Of a stretch of DNA of 64,000 nucleotides, positions 33,141 through 44,769 are shown in pieces. The position numbers and the translations under genes are program-made. Under the pieces are notes generated by a model. It was not told the DNA's origin. It did not search any database and saw only the letters and a program-made list of their open reading frames with translations. The stretch is taken from the NCBI RefSeq assembly GCF_010389155.1, contig NC_057769.1:33217548-33281547 (forward strand), read 5' to 3'. How positions within the stretch are numbered: the stretch's first letter is position 1; every line of letters starts with the position of its first letter. The stretch is from Erigeron canadensis. Lineage: Eukaryota; Streptophyta; Magnoliopsida; Asterales; Asteraceae.

Positions 33141-36100
33141 TTAAAAACATTGAATCTTTACAGTAGCTTGTTTTGTAAAGATGAGTCAGAATCCAATTTT
33201 GTTATCTTTTCTTAGATTTGTTGATGATGGAGCAGTATAAGCACGAGGACGTTTGTAGTGAGGATAATCAATTGCATCTTCGAAACCTTGAAGATTTTTG
33301 TCACCAGTTTTGCTCCCCCTTATGCAAACGGTCGTTTCGGTGTCGAATCCCTGAAACGACATTATTTAAGCATGAACCTCCAAAATTAAAATGCAATTAG
33401 TGTCCTTTCAGGGAGCAAAGGCAAACGGACAAAGAGCTTCCAATCATATTAATGTATTCACTTATTGCCAGAATCAATGTGAGTATTATCATCATATAGC
33501 TAAGAAGAGTTCATGTGTGTCTCACTCTATAGAGACAAGTTTGGATTGTATCAGATTAACAAGATAAACATGGCTCATTATTTGAAGGTAAATAAATACC
33601 TAATTAAAATCCATTGGCTCTAGTGCTCTACTATGAAATGAGACATAATTACATGACAACTCAATCATAAAATTGTACACTACAAGTTTATACGGCAAGA
33701 CCATTTGTCTTTTCAGGCAAAACTGATATTCTAGTTCACAGACAAATCCCAATTGAAATGTTTTAAGAAAGTGCAATTGAACTTCCTAATATAAAACAAC
33801 TGTGTACCAAAGATGTTAGTGTAGGTTGAAAAAGCAAAGCATACAAGTTATAAAATATTCATCAACTCAAACATAGTAATATTCATCTAATACTATCAAA
33901 TTTAAAACTTTAACCTGCAACATAGTTATCACGTGCTGATAAAAATTATCAGCAACACAATATATGTACAACGTATATGTACAGAAGCGTGCAAGTTTCA
34001 TAAAATTTAAACTATAACCTGCAACACTGTGATCAAGTGGCTATAACTTAAATTCTGCCGGCAGCAGAGATTTGTCTAGCTGCTTAAAACGATATGCTAA
34101 CCTTGGCATTAAGGACTAAAATTAACAAACCAAAGATTAAAATCAGAAAAAGAAAACCAAACCAGAGCAATATAGTAAAAACATGAAATCTCAAAATTTA
34201 AAAGATCATCATAGTCTGAAAATATTCACATGACCATTGTTTAAAAGAAGTAAACTATAACAGTAATTCCAACACAACCTTGTAGCAAAATACGACATGG
34301 ATAAGATAACGGGCACATAAAAGTTGGTACAAACCACAGGGACGAAAAATGTAATTAACTCCTAAACTTATAACGTATAAATCTATATTTTTGTTTGGGG
34401 GCAAGGCCCATCTATGTGTGTCTAACTAGTAACTACTAAGTGTCTCATTTTTGTTTGGGGCCAAGGCCCATTTATGTGTTCGGCTCAATTTTACATAACT
34501 CATTTTTCTCTAAATACCTCATGTTTGGTTGGGGGAAATAAGCCAAGAGAAATGAATTGGAAGCCATTTCCGACGTTTGGTAAGCCAAAGAAATAGGAAA
34601 CACGGAGAAATCAGATTTCTCAGGAAATGAGTTTGTTCGTGACTTCATTTCCACCCAATTTGTAAAGAAATGGAAGTTCAATACAAACATTTCTCCGTGT
34701 CCATATCTAAGAAATGTGTCAATAATTGAAAATTGAAGATATAAATATGCAAGCACGTGCAAGTCACATTCCTTGTGAGAAAAGAACAAACTCTACCTCT
34801 CTTTTTTCTTTTCTTTTTCTCTGGCGATTTTTGGCAAAAAGTGCCCTTTCCACTCTCTTGCTTTAATCGGCCATCAAGTAAAGGTATTATCCTTATTTCT
34901 GCTACATTACTACAATTTTTTATGTTGAGATTTGTTTTCCTTTTTCCAACTGACCCATATTTATATTTATTTTAAAATTAGGGTTTATATATATATATAT
35001 TTAATATTTTGGTTTATAATGTTGAAACTTTCCAAAAACCAAATTAAAAGAAACCACATATATTTAAATTCGTAGCTGATATCAATCCTATTGTCGTTTG
35101 ATTTATGCATATCAAATTGTATCTTGTAAGCACTAACCAACGAAATCAAACTATTGTTTGATTTGTTCATTTATTAATGCTATTATTGATTTTGTTTTTT
35201 TTTTGTGGTGTATGTTGTTCTTTACTTTCCGTATTCATTCACAAGGAAACTTGATAATTTTACATATGCTAATACGATGCTACTTGATTAGATTTGCTTT
35301 CTAGTTTGGATCTTCACTTGTGAGCTTCTATCCATGAATGTCAGATGCAACCACAGTTAAAGGTCAGTTGAGAAGCAACAGAATTTGGTTACCAGATAAG
35401 ATGAAAAGATAATGGATGCATTAAACGAGTTACACATAACAGGAAAGTATTCCACGGATAATGAATTCAAACTCGGCTATCATCAAGCGTTTTAGGATCT
35501 GTGTATTTTTTTTTTTTGGTAATCCATTTGTGTTTATCTATTTTCGAGACTTTGTTTTTGTTTCCACTTTCATTTGTTAAAGTTAAGTTAAACATATAGA
35601 ATGGTTATAAAAAACAACTACAATGCTCCTCTAGTACAGTTAAAATATGTTTTCATTTCTTGGAATTTCTCCCGACCAAACACAATAATTGATATTGTTT
35701 ATTTCTCACGACAATTTCTTTGGTAATACCAAACAAAGGAATTTATTATATTTCTCAAACCAATTTCATTTCTCTATATTTCATTTCTTTGCTTCATTTC
35801 ATTTCCTTAAATTTCTTCCTATCAAACGTGCACTTAGCCTTTTAGGTAACGCATTTTATATCTATCAATTATTTTTTAATCTTTTTTAAAAATAATATAA
35901 TTAATAATAAGCAAAGCATTTTTCCTCTAAAAACGAAAAGTTTTTAGATAAATTTTAATTTAACATGTTTTTGGTGTTCTAGAATATGAAAAGTTTTCTA
36001 GAATAAGCCTCAACTTTTGATATAAAAAAAAAACCTCCTGATCTAAAATTTATAAATAGCATGTGATGGCCGGTGGGCATAAAAGCGTTATATTAGTACA

Positions 36101-36640
36101 AGAATCCTAAAATAACTGTTCGGCGGATATAAATGACAGAATTGGTACATATTTTGATTTTACCAACCATGCAACCATAGCAATAGGTAGGATTAATATT
36201 TCGACATCTGAGATTATAAAGTTTTAGATTCAAATTCTGAGTATAAAGCAAACAATGGCATAGAAACAAGTATTTTATCAAAATAACTAGATATCTCTAA
36301 ATTTACATTTTAATGTATGAAGAAGTAATATTGTTGAGTCATATTTACCGTTCTTAGGAAAACAATATATATTGATTGACACGTGATACTTTTTTCGAAC
36401 ACATGTCCACTTTAATCAAGATTAATTATATTTAAAGTTTTAGTTACCTTATAATTATCGATTTTAATTTATATATATATTAGTTTGTGGTTACATTTAT
36501 AATTATATTAATTTATCTTGATGTATTATGTAGTATGTTACACTTGTTAACTTAATTATTTTCTTAAAATATGAGAAATATACATATAAAATGAGCCGTT
36601 GATAACACATAGCAATCTTATTTTAACCAATACATGCACT
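33141..36640. other. Repeat-rich spacer without recognised genes
   Basis: No protein with recognisable features is found. A 59-bp local duplication around GGGCAAGGCCCAT occurs at about 34387 and 34446. The stretch 34500-34690 and the reverse complement of 35640-35835 share a loose pattern (CGTTTGGTNNG, repeated GAAATG), which suggests the ends of one degenerate transposon. Small frames at 33218, 34472 and 34757 have no coding features. Confidence 0.35.
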
Positions 36641-36645
36641 TCTAC

Positions 36646-39267
36646 CAATATATATATATATATATATATATATAACAAGGAGATAAATTCATTCCTAAAC
36701 AAACAAGAATCCTTTGATGAATTCCATCTTTGATTTAGAACTATTAGATCAAATTTAATTATTTTATCTTTCTTAAATGATAATATTAATACTTATACTT
36801 TTTATGATTATACAAAAAATACCCCTTTAAATTTAACTTTATACTTTTTGGTTTTCCATCACAAATTTACATTTTTTACCCAATAATTTTAATTATTATA
36901 TATTCAATATATTAATAGCTAATATATATCTGAACTAGATTAATACTCGAATAATACACGGGACACATATATAATAAATGACATGTTAAAATTTGAAAAT
37001 ATCATAAGTTGACAAATATTTAACCAGGTAAGAATTAAACAACTAGAAAACATGAAGTTATTTTAGTCTTCGATTAAATTCTGGTTAACAGTTATCAGAC
37101 AGTTCGTTTTTAGGCATAAAGTTCGCTTTTGTAACAAACCTTAGTCATTGTTTCTCATATATATTTGTGCGTTATTTAACCACAGTTTTGAAAATTAGAT
37201 ACAACATTTATTAGAGGTCTCGCTAAATAAGGTTTTCGTTTCTTTGAATATCTTTCATTCATCCGGATAATTTAGTTATACACTAAAATTACTTAGCAAA
37301 TTAATTATCAATTTATATATCGCATGTTGTGTTAATCAAACTTAAAATTATTCATAGTATCATTGCAATTTTCATAAAACTATTTTCCTGATATATAATT
37401 GTGATAGCTTACTATAGAATCCATATTTGTTTTTTAGTTTTTTTTATTAAGAAGGCCGGTTTGACTCCGGTCCACTTTTTAAAACATTGATTTAATAAAA
37501 ACGTTATATGATAAAAATCTTATACAAAAATCCTTATAACCAAATTTTATTCGTTATATGATAAAAATCCTATACAAAATATATAACTTAACAGAAACGT
37601 ATTACATTTAAAAAAAACATTTTTTTAATTGAAATAACATTAAAAATTAATTTTAAAGATAAAAAAATGATGTAAAATACAAAAATATTAGTTCTCATAA
37701 TTATATCATTAAAAACATTAATTATTAATGTCTACAACTTATATAATGAAGTAATAACAACTTAAATTTAATAAAATAAAATTAAATCAAAGGGTTAAAT
37801 AAGGTATACATCATCATCATCATTTGATCTAATAGATGTAAATAAAAAGTTAAAATTCATATAATGGTCCATACTTCTTCAAAAATGAATTAAGGTTTTT
37901 CTTTAATATATTTTTAAAGATAATAATAAAATAATACTCTTTATCTTATATTTTATCTAATAGAATAATAGTTAATATTATATATATAACAAAGCATATT
38001 TTAATTGAAATATCTAAGATATGTTTCATTTAAAATATACAGATTAATTTTCTACTAATAAAAATAGTAAGCTATAATTCAAACCATAATAAAGTAAAAT
38101 TGAATATTAATAATGTCGTAACACCTGATATCTAATGTCCAGGTTAGTCAAATTATCAACGACAGTGTTGAGAAGACCAATTTTAGCTTAGGTGAGTGAA
38201 AACTTTGGGAACATCAATTTTTAACATTGATCAGCAATTTTGGAGCATGTGGTGACGGAGAAGTTGCGCTCTTTTTAGCAAAGTAAAATAAATTATCGAA
38301 ATTAATGATGTATGATTTAGCTTGTAAATATGCATGACTATTGTGATTACTGTTATAAAAGAATTTGAAAAAAATATAACGTTTTTACATACAACTATAT
38401 TATCAATGTAATGTACATTTACCCAAACAAAAAAAAAACATTTTTTTCCCTATTCTATTAAAAATCAAAACTTTCAAAAATTTTACTCGATCTACCAATA
38501 GAGAGGTTTATCTCAAGACTAATGTTTCCAACCAAGTGATGTACTTTCAAATAAGAGACTTATGACAAGAAAGTCAACGTTTGTATGTATTTTTTATTTA
38601 TTAATATTTTGTAGGAAAAAAAATACAAATATACCATTAAAAAAGATTACATTGTACCAAATTGGAGTCGGACTCCATCCATGCTTATATATCATGAATA
38701 TGACATATGGTTCAAAACTTGGATGCCATAAGGTTTAAAATCATCCATGTGATTCATGTTTCTGAGTTTGCGTTCCTATGTAAAACAAATGGTAATAATA
38801 CATGGACAAATATATGTTCCTCATTCCTTGAGGCACACTCGATTGCTAACCCCTTAAGATGTTATTAAAGAAGGAGTGAAAATAAGAAAACATTCTGGAA
38901 TGATCATTGGCTTAATGGTGGCAACCTTACAACTCAATTTAGAAGGTTGTATGTCTTGGCACTATCGAAAGAATGTGTCATGTGTCACATTTTTCATAAC
39001 ATGACATGAAAATCCGAATGACATCGAGATATTTGTGATGACATGGATAAGCAATAACTTTTAGCATTGAATAATTTATTGAATCAGTAAGACTTAATGA
39101 ACAATACAATAAATGTTTGTGAAATTTTCAAGATCAAAAAATCAAATGTTAATAAAGTGAAATTAAATATTTTAATTTGTTAATTATTACTTTAAAAAAA
39201 TTATATTTTTGATGTATGTAAGTATAAAACTATATTTACTCGCGTATTACGCGGGACAATAATCTAG
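36646..39267 (+). mobile_element. Candidate non-autonomous Helitron, ~2.6 kb
   Basis: The 3' end is clear: a perfect 6-bp stem hairpin CGCGTATTACGCG at 39241-39253, ten bases, then CTAG at 39264-39267 followed by T. The proposed 5' end is TCTACCAATATATATA near 36646, leading into AACAAGGAGATAAATTC, a layout like other Helitron starts here, but the preceding base is not the expected A and a TA microsatellite blurs the edge. No Rep/helicase frame is visible. A LINE-like coding fragment lies inside (38880-39000). Confidence 0.5.
38880..39000 (+). pseudogene. LINE reverse-transcriptase C-terminal (zf-RVT) fragment
   Basis: Reads in one frame as FWNDHWLNGGNLTTQFRRLY then VLALSKECVMC, the pattern of the zinc-binding tail region of plant LINE ORF2 proteins. 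No upstream RT core is found. It lies inside the candidate Helitron at 36646-39267. Confidence 0.45.
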
Positions 39268-39748
39268 TTCCTCGTATACAAACAGCATATGCAAAAAGCT
39301 GAAAACAAAATAACCATCAATTAAATGATTGGTATTTGGAGATACTTAATCTAGACCTTAATGTCTTAAATTTAGATGTTGATATAAACAAAATGTACTC
39401 AAAATAAAGATGCTCTAAAATTAAAATTTGATATGTGAACGAAATACGTTGGTAAGCCCAAACTTGCCATTCAAAAAACAAAGTAAACCTCATTTTAAAA
39501 TGTAATTAATGTATTTTTTTTTATCATAGAATATCTTAGTGTTACATAAACATTTAATGCAAAAAAAGAAAAAAAAGACCTTAAACATTATATTTATTTG
39601 TCAATTCTTAAATGTACAAGATCGTTTTATTTGTAGTAATGTTCACGTTTATATTGTAAAACATAATCTAAATATTCAGAAACACATTATATGATCGCAT
39701 TGTTCGAAAAATAGCAATGTGGGATTGTGGATTTGTGGTCACTAGTTA

Positions 39749-40676
39749 GGGTGGACGGAGTCGTACGGGGAGGGGACCAGTACCGGGTCGGTACCAAATG
39801 GAACACCGCTCCGACCCTCCGGTACCGGTGGGGAGGGGAGCGTAGTGGGGAGCGTGGTGCCGGATCCCGTGCCTTTAAATTCGACCGTTACAACAACAAC
39901 AAAAAAAAAAACATGGGGCCCACATCACAACGTCTTTCTCTCTCTCTCTTCCTTATTCTTTCCTTCTTCTTTCTTTCTTGTTTCTGCACTTCGTTGTTTT
40001 TTTTTTTCTTTCAACACACAAATAACACACACATATATCTATATTTTCGAAATCATGAACCCTTTCTTCAACAATCCTCTATTTCTTGACAATCACGGCC
40101 CAACACCCCCAAATTTCCAATCAGACTCGAGTTCATCCGACGAGACGGAACGGTATAGTAATTTATTCACAATGGCGCATTATGCGATTCAACAAGATGT
40201 CCGTGATACTGCCTCCTCTTCAAGAACGTATACAAGACGCGACGATCGTGGTGAGTCTCACAACCGTCTTTTTAGAGATTATTTTGCCGAGGAACCGAAA
40301 TTTAATGAGACTTTTTTTAGACAACGGTTTCGTATGAGTAGACGGTTGTTTGTGAAAATAGCTTCAGATTTGGAAAACAATTTTAGTTTTTTTCAAAGGA
40401 AGATCGACGCTCGTGGTAAATGGGGGTTTTCGGCTTTACAGAGATGCACATCTGCAGTTCGCCAGTTAGGATACGGTAGTAATCCCGACAGTTTAGATGA
40501 TTACCTAAATATGTCGGAAAGATCGTCACGTGACACCCTTAATGCTTTTTGTGATGGAGTCATTAAGTTATATCGGCATGAATATTTGCGTAGGCCAACG
40601 CGTACTGATACGCAACGCATTCTTGATCATCATGCGTCTTATCATGGTTTCTCCGGCATGTTAGGTATATCTTTAC

Positions 40677-40712
<36 letters not shown>

Positions 40713-41791
40713 CTTAATGTATATATGTATATAAATATTACGTAGTTTAGTTAATAATGTATATATGTATATATATATATATTACGTAGTTTAGTTAATA
40801 ATGTATATATGTATATATATATATATATTACGTAGCTTAGTTAATATTTTCGGTTTAATAAATGTGTTTATAAGGAGTCTTGATTGTACACACTGGGCTT
40901 GGGATAATTGTCCGGTAGCTTGGCGTGGCCAGTACACGCGAGGTGATCATCACGGGCCGACAATATCGCTTGAAGCAGTTGCATCACAGGATTGTTGGAT
41001 TTGGCATGCATACTTTGTTGTTGCCGGTTCAAACAACGACATTAATGTGTTTAACCAATCTCCTTTGTTCAATCCTTTTGAAGACGGCACAACACCGTTG
41101 GTTCCTTTCACTGTAAATGGAACCGAATATCAGTACCCGTATTTCTCGTGGATGGGATCTACCCAAGATATGCGATGTTTGTGAAAACGATTTCCCATCC
41201 AACCGGTGAGAAAAGGATTCGATATGCTAAGGCACAGGAGGCTGCAAGGAAGGATGTGGAGCGAGCTTTTGGTATTATAAAAAAAAATGGAAAATACTTA
41301 GAGAACCGGCATGACAAATGGAAGAAACCCCCATCCGTAAGATTATGTATGCGTGTTGTATTCTTCACAACATGATTTTAAAAGACGAGGACCACGCTAT
41401 AAGTCCTGATTACATTCCAGATCCCCCGGTTGCGCCACAACCATCAGATGAACGACTGTTTGAGATACAGAACCCAAACGTTCACGAGGATCTTAAGATG
41501 GATCTCATTGACCATATTCATTGCACATTCATCCCGGGCATCGATCGCTAGTTTATTTATGTATTGTGTTGTCGTTTCGTTTAATATTGTAGTTTGATGT
41601 TTTATTTTGTTGTTTGTTTTATATTTAATATTTGTATTAGTTTTAATTTATTAAATAAAATATTTTAGTTTTAAAAATAAATAGAAATGAAATTAAATAG
41701 AAAAATGGTGGGGAGGGGAGAGGTGGCGAAGTGCTCCTAGCAATCGGGGAGGGGAGGGGAGGGGAGGAGTGGAGAAGCCCTCCCCCCACCC
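39749..41791 (+). mobile_element. PIF/Harbinger DNA transposon, 2043 bp, inactive
   Basis: The element begins GGGTGGACGGAG and ends CTCCCCCCACCC, short imperfect inverted repeats. It is flanked on both sides by TTA (39746-39748 and 41792-41794), the 3-bp target duplication characteristic of PIF/Harbinger. G/C-rich subterminal stretches (GGGGAGGGGA type) occur at both ends, unlike the AT-rich surroundings. Inside is one decayed transposase gene. The partner Myb-like ORF2 of autonomous elements is absent. Confidence 0.85.
40055..41551 (+). pseudogene. Harbinger-type (HARBI1-like, plant transposon) transposase, broken
   Basis: Begins at ATG 40055. The N-terminal part (to about 40664) includes FRMSRRLFVKIASDLENNFS and the helix region typical of HARBI1-like nucleases. 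After a TA-rich intron (about 40665-40865) the DDE core follows: first Asp in LDCTHWAWDNCP, second in SNNDINVF, and the glutamate in DVERAFGII. Damage: a frameshift near 41142-41150 before VDGIYPRYAMF, a second at the A-run near 41279-41288, and an in-frame TGA near 41312 where arginine (CGA) is expected. The tail reads PIRKIMYACCILHNMILKDE to a stop at 41549-41551. The intron's 3' splice phase is also uncertain. The enzyme would excise and integrate the transposon; this copy cannot make a full protein. Confidence 0.8.
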
Positions 41792-41841
41792 TTAGAAAAT
41801 GATTTTTAAAGGCGAAGTCTACTTGATAATCAAACATGTCA

Positions 41842-42005
41842 TGTGTCCGTCATTGGTCCTTCTTCCTAAGACTCGACATATAATACGTAATAATAATAAT
41901 AATGTATTTTTAGAAATTCATTTAGGTCCTATCGGTTAACAATTTCCAAATTCCAATTTACGACCGCCGCTTGTCCACGTCTTTGTAAAATACAGTAAGT
42001 ATCTA
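41842..42005 (+). repeat. Direct repeat copy A (with 42880-43015)
   Basis: Begins ATGTGTCCGTCATTGG and continues through CTTCTTCCTAAGACTC, CAATTTCCAAATTCCA and TTTGTAAAATA. A second copy in the same orientation lies at 42880-43015 with about 75-80% similarity by eye and small deletions. Confidence 0.6.
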
Positions 42006-42149
42006 GAAAGTATTAGGGACTGTTTGACAAGGGATTTTTAGGGGCTTATAAAAATAAACTCATTTGAAAATTATAGCCCTTTTTGACAATACATAAGAAA
42101 TCAAAATTGTTATAGATGAAAAATGTGTGTTGTACTGTTGTGAATATAT

Positions 42150-43880
42150 AGCTCCAGTGTTAAATGGAATAATGGACCAAATTAAAAGGTCAACTAAATT
42201 TTATTTTGAATATATATTTTTTTTAACAGAAAGTTAATTTTACTTTTTTGAAATGTTTTTAAAATAAATTCTACTTTAAACTTTGGTTAAATACAATGTG
42301 ACATGACTAAACATTCAAATTGAACAAACCCGACTAACCGAGGCTTAGTAATCCATGCATCCAATATCTATCAACTCAATTGTATGATAGGTACGTGTCA
42401 AGTGAACACCCAAGTTTTATATACACTACTTTTTTTTTAATACTGATCAGTAATTGCCTTATGTTCTTGAAAATAATAGCAAATTTCACCCACATAATAG
42501 AATAGATGATGTTATATAATATCTACAAACAAATGTTTATTCTTAGAGAAGAGTCCGTTACTCTGTTAGGTTAAAAATCAAATAATTTAGGATTTTTTCC
42601 GTCAATTTACGTCATTTGCTAAAATAAGAATAGATACAGTAATGGTGTAAACCATGTGTTATTCCACAATTCACATATCGCACGTGGTTTTAGGCTTTTC
42701 GCCTATGTGGTTGTTGTGGGGACACTAAGAGTATGTTTGGTACAAAAGCTTGGAGCTGAGGCTGTAGTTAAGGGCTTGGGGCTGGAGCTTAACGTTGAGG
42801 CTAGGGACTGGAGCTTTTTTTCCAACTCTCTTCCTACGAGCTTTTATCCTAAAAGTCCCAAAAGTCTTTAAAATAAAACATGTGTCCGTCATTGGACCTT
42901 CTTCCTAAGACTCTTGGCATATATTTTCTTAAATTCATTGAGGTCCAACCAATTAACAATTGCCAAATTCCAGTTTACGGCCCATTTGTCAATGACTTTG
43001 TAAAATAAATATCTTAAAATTATTCGTTTCCCACAGGCCACAACACCAAATATGTGAAAAAGACTAAAACCACGTGTGAAATGTGAATTGTGAAATAACA
43101 CATGGTTTACACCAAAACTGATATTTATTCTATTTTAACAAACTATCATCGTACCCGTATAACACGGCGATAGTCATAACGGTAATAGTATGATGGTGGG
43201 GGCAATTGTTATGATAAATACGACGTCGAGTAGTGTAGATAATATAATTGATATATATATATATATATATATATAAGTAATTGGTTTAAAGAGTTAATAA
43301 ATATATTCAAAAAGATAAAGGATTGATAGTGTAATTTAATTTAAAACATAGTGTATGTGAAATATTTTATAGGGTGTTAGGTGAAAATATTATATTGTAT
43401 AGATTAGGGAAGACAATTTAGATATTTTTCCTCATGAAACTTTTAACAGGTGGTGTTTTTTTTATAAATTAATGATGTAAATCAACGAAAAAAACCTTAA
43501 ATTATTTGATTTTTAACCCAATAGAGTAACAAAACTTTTTTGAGAATGATAATTTGTCTATCGATATTAGATAACATCATTTTTTTTTATTATTTGGGTG
43601 AAATTTGCTACTTACAAGAAAATTAGGCAATCACTCAAAATTACAAAAAAGTAGTGTGTGTTCACCTTACACTGCCATACAATTGAGTTGATATATATTG
43701 GATGCATGGATTATTAAGCCGGAATTTGAATGTTTAGTCATGTCACATCGTCTAATAGAAAAAATTAACCAAAGCTTAATGAACATTTTGAAAAAGTAAA
43801 ATTAACTTCTGTCACAAATAAAATATTAGTAAAAATATAATTTAGTTGACCTTTATAGTTTGGTCCATTTAACACTACGT
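42150..43880. repeat. Large imperfect inverted repeat (foldback structure)
   Basis: The left arm (about 42150-42725) pairs with the right arm (about 43022-43880). Examples: CCATGCATCCAATAT near 42353 with its complement near 43697; CCATGTGTTATTCCACAATT near 42652 with its complement near 43086-43106; AAATCAAATAATTTAGG near 42575 with its complement near 43500; GGTCCA/TTTAACACT at the outer edges. The right arm is interrupted by about 320 bp (43142-43460) absent from the left arm. The loop holds direct repeat copy B (42880-43015). No gene is encoded. Confidence 0.65.
43142..43460 (-). mobile_element. Probable Helitron insertion in the right arm of the inverted repeat
   Basis: This stretch has no counterpart in the left arm. 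On the minus strand it ends near 43146 with a hairpin (CCGTGTTATACGG) followed by GTACGATGATAGTT, resembling the Helitron 3' ends in this window but with a mutated CTAGT. A TA microsatellite (about 43250-43274) lies inside. The exact 5' end is not fixed. Confidence 0.4.
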
Positions 43881-43899
43881 TATCTGTCTTGAAAAGCGG

Positions 43900-44769
43900 A
43901 GATATTAATTTAAGAATAATCGCACGTGGTTGTGTTGCTCATGTTTACATTTGATAGATTTAGGAAGATTCGTACTATGATGTTTCTTGGCTTATGCCCA
44001 AATATTTAAAAAATAAATAAATAAATTATATCATGGATTGAAGTCCTATAATTACAGAGACAGTTCACATTAACTTAGACAAAGAAACAATCCCCACTAG
44101 CAGCTTGAGGGCTCTAACTTCAAACACTAAGATTACTAATTAATCATTCTTCATCTTTCCAAAATCATCTTACATTATGATTTTGCCGCAATCAATCCAT
44201 GTAAGTGCAATCTGAGTGGTGCACTTGTGATAGTTGACAGTGCAATCTTTTGCTCATTTGCCGTCTTCGACGGTATTAAATTCACAACCAATAAAAAAAT
44301 TTGTACTTTGCTCTAACAGAATTCTTTTTCTTTATTTATTTAATCACGTGTAGATGGATGTGAGATTGTGAGAACACATCTATTGTACACATTGTTTCCT
44401 CTATAAAAACTACCACAAAGGTTAATGGCATTTATTTTAATATCAAAAAAATAGACACATGAGCTTTAGTGAGGATAGTTGATCAAAATATAGACTAAAA
44501 ATGAATGCCATAAAGGCATAATTATATCTTCCAAGTTAAAAAAAAAAAAGTTGAACAAATTAAATAAACAATTCTACTTTGTTGATACCTTTTTGAATTG
44601 AAGTATATAATTCATATTCCTAATTAATATATGTACGTTGACGTTTATATATAAGTAGATATATATAAGACCATCCCTGTGAACCTCAAAATGTCTCCCC
44701 ATATATACTAGCTTCGAACACTTGAAAGCTTTAAATTTTCCTCCTTAAAGCTTTATTAGTCGGTCATCA
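43900..44769 (+). promoter_or_regulatory. Upstream region of the CYP94C-like gene
   Basis: A G-box CACGTG lies at 44345-44350, about 420 bp before the start codon. TATATATAAG occurs at 44646-44655 and again at about 44660-44668, roughly 105-120 bp before the ATG, as expected for a TATA box with a short 5'UTR. G-boxes bind MYC-type bHLH factors in jasmonate responses; linking this one to the gene is inference. Confidence 0.45.

Noticed and set aside
34472..34975. Pair of ORFs around 34.5-35.0 kb
   Set aside because: Low-complexity Phe/Leu/Ser frames in repeat DNA without motifs.
42656..43101. Two ORFs sharing MLFHNSH starts on opposite strands
   Set aside because: They are mirror images because they lie in the two arms of the inverted repeat; not genes.
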